From Butyrivibrio sp. (GTDB lineage: Bacteria; Bacillota; Clostridia; Lachnospirales; Lachnospiraceae), in contig JAAVHB010000015.1 of assembly GCA_014799955.1 (NCBI GenBank), positions 1-58,654 on the forward strand: a stretch of DNA of 58,654 nt. Reading direction: 5' to 3'. The number at the start of each line of letters is the position of its first letter. Within the stretch, counting starts at the first letter, position 1. A program made the position numbers and the translations under genes. Positions 51,305 to 58,654 of this stretch are shown piece by piece. The notes below the pieces were generated by a model. The model was not told the origin of the DNA. It saw only the letters and a program-made list of their open reading frames with translations, and did no database searches.

Positions 51305-53443
51305 ATGAGTAAAAAAACATTGGAAGAAAGAAAAAAATTAATATGTGATTTTGTGACGGAAGATTTATACGTTCCCATGAAGGAAAAAGAGCTGGCAATT
51401 ATGTTTCAGGTAGAGCCGGAGGAACGGCCTGAATTTAAAAGGGTGTTAGAAAGCCTGTTAGCGGAAGGAAAGCTGCAGATTACCAAAAGAGGAAAATATA
51501 TAAAGCCGGAAAAAACAGCTTTCATCGGTACATTTATCAGTAATGCAAAAGGTTTTGGGTTTGTAGAAATAGAAGGACAGCCGGAAGACTTTTATGTGCC
51601 GGAAACAAAAGTAAACGGTGCTTTTCATCAGGATAAAGTGGAAATCGCCCTTCTTCCGGGGAAGCGGGGAATGCGTCAGGAAGCGGAAGTAGTGGCTGTT
51701 TTGGAAAGAGGCATGAAAACAGTCGTGGGCACATTTGAAAGAGGAAAAAGCTTTGGATTTGTAGTGCCGGACAACAAAAAGCTGCCGGATGATATTTTTA
51801 TCCCTTTAGAGCGTTCTAAGGGAGCCGTCAACGGGCATAAGGTAGTAGTGGAGATTACCGACTATGGAAAAGGCTATAAGGGAAAGCGGCCGGAAGGAAA
51901 AGTGGTGGAGATTTTAGGCCATATCAATGATCCGGGCGTGGACATTTTAGCTATTGTAAAGGGCTTTGACCTTCCTATGGAGTTTGCCGAAAAAGTGCTT
52001 AACCAGGCGGAACGGGTAGGAAAAGAAGTGTCTGCAGCAGACATGGAAGGCAGAAAAGACTTAAGACAGATGGAAATGGTCACCATTGACGGGGAAGATG
52101 CAAAAGATTTAGATGATGCCGTAAGCCTGACCGTAAAGGATGGCAATTACTATTTAGGCGTCCATATTGCGGATGTGACCAATTATGTCCAGGAGAATTC
52201 CGCTTTAGACAGGGAAGCGCAAAAAAGAGGTACCAGCGTGTATTTGGTGGATCGGGTGATTCCCATGCTGCCTCATACCCTGTCCAATGGAATCTGTTCC
52301 TTAAATGAAGGAGTAGACAGGCTTGCCCTAAGCTGCCTGATGACCATTGACGAAAAGGGTGTAGTAAAGGATTATGAAATTGCGGAAACCGTTATCAATG
52401 TAAACCGCCGCATGTCCTACACCAGTGTGAAAAAGATTTTAGAGGACAAAGATGAGGAAGAATGCGAAACCTATAAAGAGCTTGTCCCCATGTTTGAGCG
52501 GATGGCAGAGCTTTCCGGAATCTTAAGAAAGAACAGACAGAAAAGAGGTTCCATTGATTTCGATTTTCAGGAAAGTAAGATTTTGCTTGATAAGGAGGGA
52601 TATCCTGTAGAGATCAAGCCTTATGAGAGAAATAGTGCAACAAAGCTGATTGAGGATTTTATGCTTCTGGCAAATGAAACAGTTGCCCAGCATTTTTACT
52701 GGATGGAGCTGCCTTTTGTGTATCGCACCCATGAGGTTCCGGATACGGAAAAGATAAGGAAGCTGATTACCTTCATCCGAAATTTTGGCTATGGAATCAA
52801 GCTGAAAAACGAGGAAGTCCATCCAAAAGAACTGCAGAAGCTGTTAGGGAAAATACAGGGAACTGCAGAAGAAGCCCTGATAAGCCGTTTAGTGCTCCGA
52901 AGCATGAAGCAGGCCAGATACACGGAAAGCTGTACCGGACATTTTGGATTGGCTTGTGAGTACTACTGTCATTTTACTTCTCCCATCCGCCGATATCCGG
53001 ATTTGCAGATTCACCGGATTATCAAGGAACAGCTCCGGGGAAGATTGACACCGGAAAGAATTGCCCATTATAAAAGTATTTTAACGGAAGTGTGCAGGCA
53101 TTCTTCGGAAACAGAACGAAGAGCAGAGGAAGCGGAACGGGAAACCGATAAGCTGAAAAAGGTGGAATATATGGAAAGGCATATAGGAGGGCAGTTTGAA
53201 GGCATTATTTCGGGAATCACCTCCTGGGGAATCTATGTGGAGCTTCCAAATACGGTAGAAGGCATGGTTCATGTGGCTTCCATACCGGGAGGCTATTATT
53301 ACTATGATGAGAATTCTTATGAAATGGTAGGAAAAGATACCCAAAAATCATACAAGCTTGGAGAGAAAATCATCATTCAGGTAAAAGACGTGGATAAAAT
53401 AGCAAAAACCATTGATTTTGTCATTCCCTATGGGGAAGGGTAA
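51305..53443 (+). CDS. rnr: Ribonuclease R
   Basis: A 712-residue RNase R. An N-terminal winged helix (~1-65) is followed by two cold-shock domains (~70-215: GFGFVEIEGQPEDFYVP, SFGFVVPDNKKLPDDIFIP). The RNB catalytic domain (~245-575) has the acidic site 'IDGEDAKDLDDAVSL', and an S1 domain (~625-710) contains 'GQFEGIISGITSWGIYVEL'. It degrades structured RNA 3' to 5' and works with SmpB-tmRNA in the clearing of stalled messages, both encoded next to it. The Lys-rich tail of E. coli RNase R is missing. ATG 51305 follows GGAGC; an upstream TTG is not favoured. Confidence 0.95.
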   Translation: MSKKTLEERKKLICDFVTEDLYVPMKEKELAIMFQVEPEERPEFKRVLESLLAEGKLQITKRGKYIKPEKTAFIGTFISNAKGFGFVEIEGQPEDFYVPETKVNGAFHQDKVEIALLPGKRGMRQEAEVVAVLERGMKTVVGTFERGKSFGFVVPDNKKLPDDIFIPLERSKGAVNGHKVVVEITDYGKGYKGKRPEGKVVEILGHINDPGVDILAIVKGFDLPMEFAEKVLNQAERVGKEVSAADMEGRKDLRQMEMVTIDGEDAKDLDDAVSLTVKDGNYYLGVHIADVTNYVQENSALDREAQKRGTSVYLVDRVIPMLPHTLSNGICSLNEGVDRLALSCLMTIDEKGVVKDYEIAETVINVNRRMSYTSVKKILEDKDEEECETYKELVPMFERMAELSGILRKNRQKRGSIDFDFQESKILLDKEGYPVEIKPYERNSATKLIEDFMLLANETVAQHFYWMELPFVYRTHEVPDTEKIRKLITFIRNFGYGIKLKNEEVHPKELQKLLGKIQGTAEEALISRLVLRSMKQARYTESCTGHFGLACEYYCHFTSPIRRYPDLQIHRIIKEQLRGRLTPERIAHYKSILTEVCRHSSETERRAEEAERETDKLKKVEYMERHIGGQFEGIISGITSWGIYVELPNTVEGMVHVASIPGGYYYYDENSYEMVGKDTQKSYKLGEKIIIQVKDVDKIAKTIDFVIPYGEG

Positions 53444-53499
53444 GCGCCCCGCAGAATAAGTGGTGAAAAAGAAAAAGTCGGCAAGGCAGGTGAAAAGAA

Positions 53500-53964
53500 A
53501 TGAGCAAAGAACAGGGAAAACTGGTAGCAAATAATAAAAAGGCATATTTTGATTTCTTTATTGATGAGAAATATGAAGCAGGGCTTGTGCTGCATGGCAC
53601 GGAAGTAAAATCCCTGCGCATGGGGAAATGCAGCATAAAAGAAGCCTTTATCCGGATTGAAAAGGGAGAAGCCTTTATTTATGGTATGAATATCAGCCCA
53701 TATGAAAAAGGAAATATCTTTAACAAGGATCCTTTGAGAATCCGAAAGCTTTTGTTTCATAAATCGGAAATCAATAAGCTTGCAGGGAAACTTGCAGAAA
53801 AGGGGTATACCTTAGTGCCGCTGCAGGTATATTTTAAGGATGGAAAGGCAAAAATGGAGGTAGGTCTTGCAAGGGGCAAGAAATTATACGATAAACGCCA
53901 GGACATTGCCAAAAAGGATCAAAGGAGAGAGGCACAGAAGGAATTTAAAATTAAAAATTTATAA
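53500..53964 (+). CDS. smpB: SsrA-binding protein SmpB
   Basis: A 154-residue SmpB, with '[28 protein letters not shown]' (in parts) and '[22 protein letters not shown]' as the beta-barrel that binds tmRNA, and a Lys/Arg-rich tail '[25 protein letters not shown]' (in parts) that enters the decoding site. The ATG follows AGGTGAAAAG. It sits between rnr and ssrA, forming the classic trans-translation cluster. Confidence 0.96.
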   Translation: MSKEQGKLVANNKKAYFDFFIDEKYEAGLVLHGTEVKSLRMGKCSIKEAFIRIEKGEAFIYGMNISPYEKGNIFNKDPLRIRKLLFHKSEINKLAGKLAEKGYTLVPLQVYFKDGKAKMEVGLARGKKLYDKRQDIAKKDQRREAQKEFKIKNL

Positions 53965-53981
53965 AATCCTGTTTTTCCCTA

Positions 53982-54010
53982 TGGACGGAAAGCAAGAATA
54001 CCGATATACT
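53982..54010 (+). promoter_or_regulatory. Promoter of tmRNA
   Basis: TGGACG (53982-53987), 17 bases, TATACT (54005-54010). The 5' end of tmRNA is ~28 bases on. Confidence 0.55.
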
Positions 54011-54037
54011 AAATAAGCAGCAAAGAAAACTGAATAC

Positions 54038-54375
54038 GGGGTAGTAAAGGTTTCGACAGGGGTCTTGCAGCTGGAGAAGCTATCCGCAGGTGATGCGTCA
54101 AATCACGACAATAAATATAAACGCTGAAGATAATTTAGCATTCGCTGCCTAGTTGCAGCGTGTCCGCCTTAGTGCACCTACACATTAAGAACCGGGCATC
54201 GACTATGTAGGAAACGACATGGGCAAAGCTTTGAGCCTGTGGGCGTACAATGAAGCTACTAAAACCTGCAGGGTGTTAGTTCCCGGCAGGCAGAGGGAAT
54301 GAAAAAGAACTGACTATGATAGTAGAAGTACAGGGAATGGGCTTTTGGACACGGGTTCGACTCCCGTCTACTCCA
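54038..54375 (+). ncRNA. ssrA: Transfer-messenger RNA (SsrA)
   Basis: The 5' end GGGGTAG(TAAAGGTTTCGAC) pairs with CTACTCC at the 3' end (54368-54374), and TTCGACTCCCG forms the T-arm. The tag frame is near 54120: it ends in AEDNLAFAA and stops with TAG, so degraded proteins would receive an LAFAA-type C-terminus. Several pseudoknot-forming GC blocks follow. CCA is not encoded. The RNA rescues ribosomes on broken messages with SmpB, encoded immediately before, and RNase R. Confidence 0.95.
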
Positions 54376-54396
54376 TGATGGCTATTTACAAAAAAG

Positions 54397-54436
54397 ATTT
54401 AAGCAAGTATAGTATATGTATTGCTTAAATTTTTTT
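54397..54436 (+). terminator. Terminator after tmRNA
   Basis: ATTTAAGCAA (54397-54406) pairs with TTGCTTAAAT (54421-54430) and T-rich sequence follows. Confidence 0.88.
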
Positions 54437-54472
54437 GCTTTTTAACTAAGAAGCGTGAATAAGGAGAAGAGT

Positions 54473-55030
54473 ATGGCAGTAAGAGACGATTATATAGCGG
54501 GTGGCTTTGCTTTTGCTACGGAAGTGGAGGCAAAGGCAGCAAAAAATGATGAAAATAAGATTCAGTCCATTGATAAAAAGTTGAATTATAAAAATTTTGA
54601 AGCAGTTGCCATGGTTTACAATAAGGCAATTGAAAACCATATCTTTGAAACGATTATAGGAGAAATGTATTTAAAAAAGCTTCAGGGACATTTACTTGAA
54701 ACAAAAGAGGCAGACAGTGATTTTGAGCTTCAGCCTATTCCCATTCGTTCTAAGCTGTCTTTTACAAAGCAGCCCGATGAAACAGCAAAACCAAAGCTTC
54801 AGATCCGTTCACAGAAAGAGAACAGGGAAAAACTGAAATTTTCTATTATACTGAATTTCTTTTTGGCATTTCTGATCGTGATACTCTTTATTATTACATT
54901 GACGGGAGAAAATGCCAATATTATTAACTATAAGATGGTTATTACCAATAAATATGCCCAGTGGGAGCAGGAATTGCAGGAAAGGGAAGCAGCAGTGAGG
55001 GAAAAGGAAAAGGAACTTTTTGCAAAATAA
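54473..55030 (+). CDS. Hypothetical membrane protein, 185 aa
   Basis: A 185-residue protein with one membrane segment (FSIILNFFLAFLIVILFIITLTG, ~residues 123-145). A soluble N-terminal part of ~120 residues, rich in Lys/Glu/Ala, precedes it, and a coiled-coil-like C-terminal tail (WEQELQEREAAVREKEKELF) follows. The family is not recognised. The start ATG 54473 follows AAGGAG; the GTG at 54455 would put the site in the coding part. It comes just before the two-component genes but may be an independent transcript. A single-helix protein next to a kinase could be an accessory sensor (inference). Confidence 0.65.
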   Translation: MAVRDDYIAGGFAFATEVEAKAAKNDENKIQSIDKKLNYKNFEAVAMVYNKAIENHIFETIIGEMYLKKLQGHLLETKEADSDFELQPIPIRSKLSFTKQPDETAKPKLQIRSQKENREKLKFSIILNFFLAFLIVILFIITLTGENANIINYKMVITNKYAQWEQELQEREAAVREKEKELFAK

Positions 55031-55113
55031 CTTCATTGAAGATTTTCACAATTTTTACATACTTGTCTGTTAACATAAAAGACAGCTTCAAAAATGATGT
55101 AAGAGGTGTGGAA

Positions 55114-55794
55114 ATGGAAAAGATGAAAATTCTCGTTGTAGATGATGAAAGCAGAATGAGAAAGCTTGTGAAAGACTTCCTTACCAAAAATAATTATGAG
55201 GTGTTGGAGGCAGAGGATGGTGCCCAGGCTTTGGATGTTTTTTTTCAGACAAGGGACATTTCCCTTATTTTGCTGGATGTGATGATGCCTAAAATGGACG
55301 GGTATCAGGTTTGCAAGGAAATCAGAGAATATTCCAAGGTTCCTATTATTATGCTGACTGCAAAGGCAGACGAGCAGGATGAGCTGAAAGGGTTCCAATA
55401 TGGAGTGGATGAGTATATCACAAAGCCCTTTAGTCCAAAGATTATGGTCGCAAGAGTAGAAGCGGTGCTTCGAAGGGCAGGAAACGGCACATCAGAGGAG
55501 TTAGTACAGGTAGGGCAGATTACCATTGATAAAACAGCGCACATTGTTACCATCGGAGAAAAGCAGGTGGACCTTAGCTACAAGGAATTTGAGCTTCTTA
55601 CTTATTTTTTGGAAAATAAAGGAATTGCCTTATCCAGAGAAAAGATATTAGACCATGTTTGGAATTATGATTATTTTGGAGATGCCAGGACCATTGATAC
55701 TCATGTGAAAAAACTGAGAAGCAAAATGGGAGAGCAGGGAAACTGCATTAAGACGATCTGGGGTATGGGATATAAATTCGAGGTAGAAGAATGA
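55114..55794 (+). CDS. Response regulator, OmpR/PhoB family
   Basis: 226 residues. The receiver (1-~120) has the acidic pair DDE, phosphorylation Asp in LILLDVMMPKMDG, Thr/Ser in IIMLTAKA and Lys in ITKPFSP. The C-terminal winged helix (~130-226) carries YKEFELLTYFLENKGIALSREKILDHVW. The frame extends upstream to 54961, but the receiver starts at ATG 55114 after a GAGGTG site. It overlaps the histidine kinase gene by four bases, so the two are made together. Confidence 0.93.
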   Translation: MEKMKILVVDDESRMRKLVKDFLTKNNYEVLEAEDGAQALDVFFQTRDISLILLDVMMPKMDGYQVCKEIREYSKVPIIMLTAKADEQDELKGFQYGVDEYITKPFSPKIMVARVEAVLRRAGNGTSEELVQVGQITIDKTAHIVTIGEKQVDLSYKEFELLTYFLENKGIALSREKILDHVWNYDYFGDARTIDTHVKKLRSKMGEQGNCIKTIWGMGYKFEVEE

Positions 55795-57260
55795 AATACA
55801 AACATTCCATAAAAAGACAATTTGCAATTATTTTTATTGGACTTTTAGCCGGCACAATTTTATTGTGCTGGTTTCTTAATAGCATTTTTCTGGAAAAGTA
55901 TTATGTGCAGAATAAAGAAACCGATTTAAAAAACGCTTATGCCAGCATTAGCTATGCTGCGGAACAGGGAACGCTTGGTTCAAAAGAATTCTATTATCAA
56001 TTTCAAAAAATATGCGCTACCTACAATATGAATATTATTGTAATGGATGCGGAATCAAAACTGATTTTAAGTTCAGTCAATGACTATAAAAGAATGATTA
56101 CCCAATTGCTGGAAAGTGCCATGGGGATGAATGAACCCGACGAGCTCTTGGAAGAAAATGAGGAATACGTTATCCAGAAAAGCTTTGATAAAGAAACAAA
56201 CAGCAATTACATTGAAATGTGGGGAGTGTTGGAAAACGGCAATTTGTTCTTACTGCGCTCATCCGTGGAAAGTATCAGGGACAGTGTAAAGATATCCAAT
56301 CAATTCCTGGCATACGTGGGAATAGGAGCAGTAATAATCAGTGCATTTTTGACCCTGACTGTAACAGGGCGGGTAACCAGGCCTATTTTACAACTGGCTA
56401 AAATATCGGAGCGGATGAAGAACCTGGATTTTGATGCCAAATATACAGGGAATGATAAAAATGAAATCGGTATTTTAGGCGACCATATCAATCAGTTGTC
56501 GGATACATTGGAAAAAACCATTTCAGAGCTGAAGACAGCCAATAATGAGTTAAAGAATGATATTCGCCAAAAAGAAAAAATCGACGAGATGAGAAAGGAA
56601 TTTCTATCAAATGTTTCCCACGAATTAAAGACGCCCATTGCTCTGATCATGGGATATGCAGAAGGCTTGAAAATGGGAATCAATGAAGACGACTCCAGCC
56701 GGGAATTTTATTGCGATGTGATTATGGATGAAGCAGGAAAAATGAATATTATGGTAAAGAAGCTTCTTACCTTGAACCAGTTGGAATTTGGAAATGACGT
56801 AGTTACTATGGAAAGATTCGATCTGCATGAGCTTGTTGAAAATTATATCCAATCTGCGGACATTCTGATAAAACAGAATGATGTGAAAGTGGAATTTCAT
56901 TGTAAGGAACCTGTGTATGCCTGGGGGGATGAATTTAAAGTGGAAGAAGTATTTATGAATTACTTTACCAATGCAATGAATTATGCCATGGGAGAAAAGA
57001 AGATTGACATAGATGTTAAGAGGCTTTCGGATAAAATAAGAGTATCTGTTTTCAATACGGGAAATCCCATTCCGGAAGAATCCCTGCCTTTGATATGGGG
57101 GAAATTTTATAAAGTGGATAAAGCCCGTACAAGAGAATATGGAGGCAGCGGCGTCGGTCTTTCTATTGTAAAAGCGATTATGGAATCCATGAATCAAAGC
57201 TTTGGAGTGACCAATTATGAAAACGGCGTGGAATTTTGGTTTGAACTTGCAACCGAATAG
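55791..57260 (+). CDS. Sensor histidine kinase
   Basis: A 489-residue sensor. There are two membrane helices (~10-32 and ~172-192) around a ~140-residue outer domain, then a HAMP linker (~193-245: 'RVTRPILQLAKISERM'). HisKA has its His in SNVSHELKTPIALI, and HATPase_c has YFTNAMNYA and the G-box GGSGVGLSIV. It pairs with the OmpR-type regulator with overlapping genes. The extracytoplasmic domain resembles small Cache or PAS folds; the ligand is unknown. The lipoprotein gene follows 80 bases later. Confidence 0.93.
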   Translation: MKYKHSIKRQFAIIFIGLLAGTILLCWFLNSIFLEKYYVQNKETDLKNAYASISYAAEQGTLGSKEFYYQFQKICATYNMNIIVMDAESKLILSSVNDYKRMITQLLESAMGMNEPDELLEENEEYVIQKSFDKETNSNYIEMWGVLENGNLFLLRSSVESIRDSVKISNQFLAYVGIGAVIISAFLTLTVTGRVTRPILQLAKISERMKNLDFDAKYTGNDKNEIGILGDHINQLSDTLEKTISELKTANNELKNDIRQKEKIDEMRKEFLSNVSHELKTPIALIMGYAEGLKMGINEDDSSREFYCDVIMDEAGKMNIMVKKLLTLNQLEFGNDVVTMERFDLHELVENYIQSADILIKQNDVKVEFHCKEPVYAWGDEFKVEEVFMNYFTNAMNYAMGEKKIDIDVKRLSDKIRVSVFNTGNPIPEESLPLIWGKFYKVDKARTREYGGSGVGLSIVKAIMESMNQSFGVTNYENGVEFWFELATE

Positions 57261-57280
57261 TGGTAAAATAATGTGGAAAG

Positions 57281-57301
57281 TCTCCGATATGGAATCGGAG
57301 A
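57281..57301. other. Hairpin between kinase and lipoprotein genes
   Basis: TCTCCGAT and ATCGGAGA form an 8-bp stem with a five-base loop. A run of A rather than T follows, so it is not a terminator for the kinase. Confidence 0.5.
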
Positions 57302-57340
57302 AAAGAAAGTGAAAAAAATCAAATGATGTGAGGACAGCGC

Positions 57341-58159
57341 ATGAAAAAGAAAACAATAGCTATTTTTTGTATGGCGGCTATGATGATGGGACTAAGCGGG
57401 TGTGGAAATGCCATACCGGATATGACAGAAGAACAAGGCGCCATAGTTGCAGAGTATGCGGCAGGATTATTATTGAAGTATGATAAAAATTATACTACCA
57501 GACTTGTAGACGAAGAAGAGATGGAAACAGATACGGAACCGGAAACAGAAGCAGAAGAGCCGGCGGGACAGGAGATAGAAAAAGCAGAGGAGCCATCCGT
57601 TTCTACAAACCAGATAGCAGAAAAGCAGGATGGGATATCCGGGTTGGAAGCTGTCGTAAATATTGGAACCTTTTTGGAATTGGGAACTGTTCAGGTAGAC
57701 TATCAAGGCTATGAAATCGTTGATTCTTATGGGGAAGGAAATGATACAGACATTGCCTTTGCCATGAATGCTTCTCCAGGTGCGAAGCTGGTAGTGACAA
57801 AATTTCTGCTTACGAATACTGGTACGGAAGATGCAGCCTGCAATATTCTTACGAAGGATGTGCGCTTCCGCATAAAATACGGTTCGGAAACCAAGAACGC
57901 TCTGATTACTATGCTTTCAGATGATTTTTCCACCTTAAGTACAACGCTTCCAGCAGGAGAAAGTACCACTGCGGTGCTTATCATAGAAGTAAGCGCAGAA
58001 GAGGGGGAGAACCTGGCAGATTTATCATTGCTGATCCGATATGGTGGTGATAGTGTGGAAACAAAGCTTCAGGCGGAAACATCCAAAGATACGATGCGGG
58101 AGCAGCAGCCAGAAGCCGCAGGCATGGAAGAGGAGACACAAGAGGCTCAGAGTGAATGA
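57341..58159 (+). CDS. Lipoprotein with Ig-like domain
   Basis: 272 residues. The N-terminus MKKKTIAIFCMAAMMMGLSGCG is a lipoprotein signal with LSGC as lipobox (Cys 21). An acidic low-complexity linker (~60-105, Glu/Thr-rich) is followed by a beta-rich domain (~110-245: VQVDYQGYEIVDSY, AKLVVTKFLLTNTG), similar to DUF4352/DUF5067-type Ig-like domains. The tail is Glu/Gln-rich. Proteins of this kind sit on the outer face of the membrane near two-component systems and may modulate the kinase. Co-transcription with the kinase is likely, given no terminator between. Confidence 0.75.
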   Translation: MKKKTIAIFCMAAMMMGLSGCGNAIPDMTEEQGAIVAEYAAGLLLKYDKNYTTRLVDEEEMETDTEPETEAEEPAGQEIEKAEEPSVSTNQIAEKQDGISGLEAVVNIGTFLELGTVQVDYQGYEIVDSYGEGNDTDIAFAMNASPGAKLVVTKFLLTNTGTEDAACNILTKDVRFRIKYGSETKNALITMLSDDFSTLSTTLPAGESTTAVLIIEVSAEEGENLADLSLLIRYGGDSVETKLQAETSKDTMREQQPEAAGMEEETQEAQSE

Positions 58160-58199
58160 AAATTGCACGGATTGAGTTGTTAAAGAAAGAGTAGTAAAG

Positions 58200-58279
58200 A
58201 AGCATTTGTATCAGAGGCGCATCCCGAATATTGCATTGGGAAAATTGGGAAAAAGCTTCTTGGTACAAATGCTTTTTTT
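58200..58279 (+). terminator. Terminator after lipoprotein gene
   Basis: AAGCATTTGTA (58200-58210) and TACAAATGCTT (58264-58274) form an 11-bp stem around a ~53-base loop that may itself fold, then TTTTT. Confidence 0.75.
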
Positions 58280-58363
58280 GCATAAATCCGGCAGTTTCCG
58301 GGATTGATTTGGGGATGAAAAATAAGAATTGAAAAAAATGTAAAAAAAAATGAAAAAAAAGTG

Positions 58364-58392
58364 TTGACATTCTCAAATCGAAATGATAGTAT
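58364..58392 (+). promoter_or_regulatory. Strong promoter with upstream A-tracts, probably of an rRNA operon
   Basis: TTGACA (58364-58369), 17 bases, TAGTAT (58387-58392). Three A-tracts within 40 bases upstream look like an UP element. It is the strongest promoter at this end of the window. Confidence 0.7.
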
Positions 58393-58654
58393 ATACAAGT
58401 CGCTTGTGACAAGCAAGCAACAAAGCACCTTGACAAATAAACAGCAATGCAACCCTGAAATTCTAAGAGAAAAGTACCTGATGAAGAATCGGGGAAAAAG
58501 AAATTCAGAGAGTTCGAACAAAATAACGAACCAAGAACAGTAAAGAACGGTAAAATTAGCTAGAAGTTGATTTTGACCGGATCAAGGAAACTCCTCTACA
58601 CTAAGCTCGTGGGAGACCTCGCTAAGTGTAGCAGAGTGTGTTTTTACTAGGCTC
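58393..58654 (+). other. Probable leader of an rRNA operon, cut by window end
   Basis: No protein frame with ribosome site is present. CACCTTGACAAATAAACA (58426-58443) resembles boxA of rRNA leaders, and AAGTACCTG follows as in Firmicutes leaders. Near the end CTACACTAAGC pairs with GCTAAGTGTAG (58596-58606 with 58621-58631, one mismatch). The 16S gene itself is not in the window, so the assignment is inference. Confidence 0.45.

Noticed and set aside
1-58654. CRISPR array, prophage or transposase gene
   Set aside because: No regularly spaced direct repeats, no phage structural or integrase genes and no transposase motifs were seen on either strand.

Overview
The window reads as Clostridia (Bacillota), most likely Lachnospiraceae or a close relative. 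Supporting signs are AGGAGG-type ribosome sites, consensus sigma-A promoters, U-tract terminators, a ZTP riboswitch, PurO-type IMP cyclohydrolase, a split methionine synthase, and the secG-rnr-smpB-ssrA block. The two halves differ in style. Positions 1 to about 28.86 kb are GC-richer, with many G/C-ending codons. Positions from about 28.95 kb to the end are AT-richer. The change falls between the terminator of a NUDIX gene and a regulator gene that has lost its N-terminal domain. It is therefore either an island boundary or a join between two genomes in an assembly.

Left half: a MacA/MacB-like efflux system (end of an adaptor, one large FtsX permease, two ATPases); a convergent LysM-GH18 glycosidase; a two-gene ThrE-type exporter followed by a LysR regulator; a flavodoxin, an iron-sulfur aldo/keto reductase and a short-chain dehydrogenase; purO-purH behind a ZTP riboswitch (minus strand); two HAD phosphatases, ygiQ and upp; an AT-rich methyltransferase; an ECF sigma factor with a very long C-terminal extension; a BvgS-like hybrid kinase just downstream of tRNA-Leu(UAG); and the operon metF - B12 activation protein - metH. 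A NUDIX gene closes this half.

Middle (28.9-41 kb) is accessory in character: two AlbA/HATPase_c_4 regulators with damaged N-termini and repeat-bearing linkers, a LysR/flavodoxin/cupin/carboxymuconolactone decarboxylase cluster, a DUF234-type ATPase, a polar amino-acid ABC transporter, gene remnants, a GNAT enzyme and a DUF1349 protein. It ends with a 138-bp nested inverted repeat whose outer arms are 26 bp and perfect. This is the most striking unexplained structure in the window.

Right end (41.3-58.65 kb) is core: gap, pgk and tpiA with separate signals, then a 1657-residue secreted repeat protein and a small secreted protein, then secG, rnr, smpB and tmRNA, a membrane protein, an OmpR-type two-component pair and a lipoprotein. 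The last 290 bases carry a strong promoter with A-tracts and a boxA-like leader, which suggests an rRNA operon begins just outside the window.
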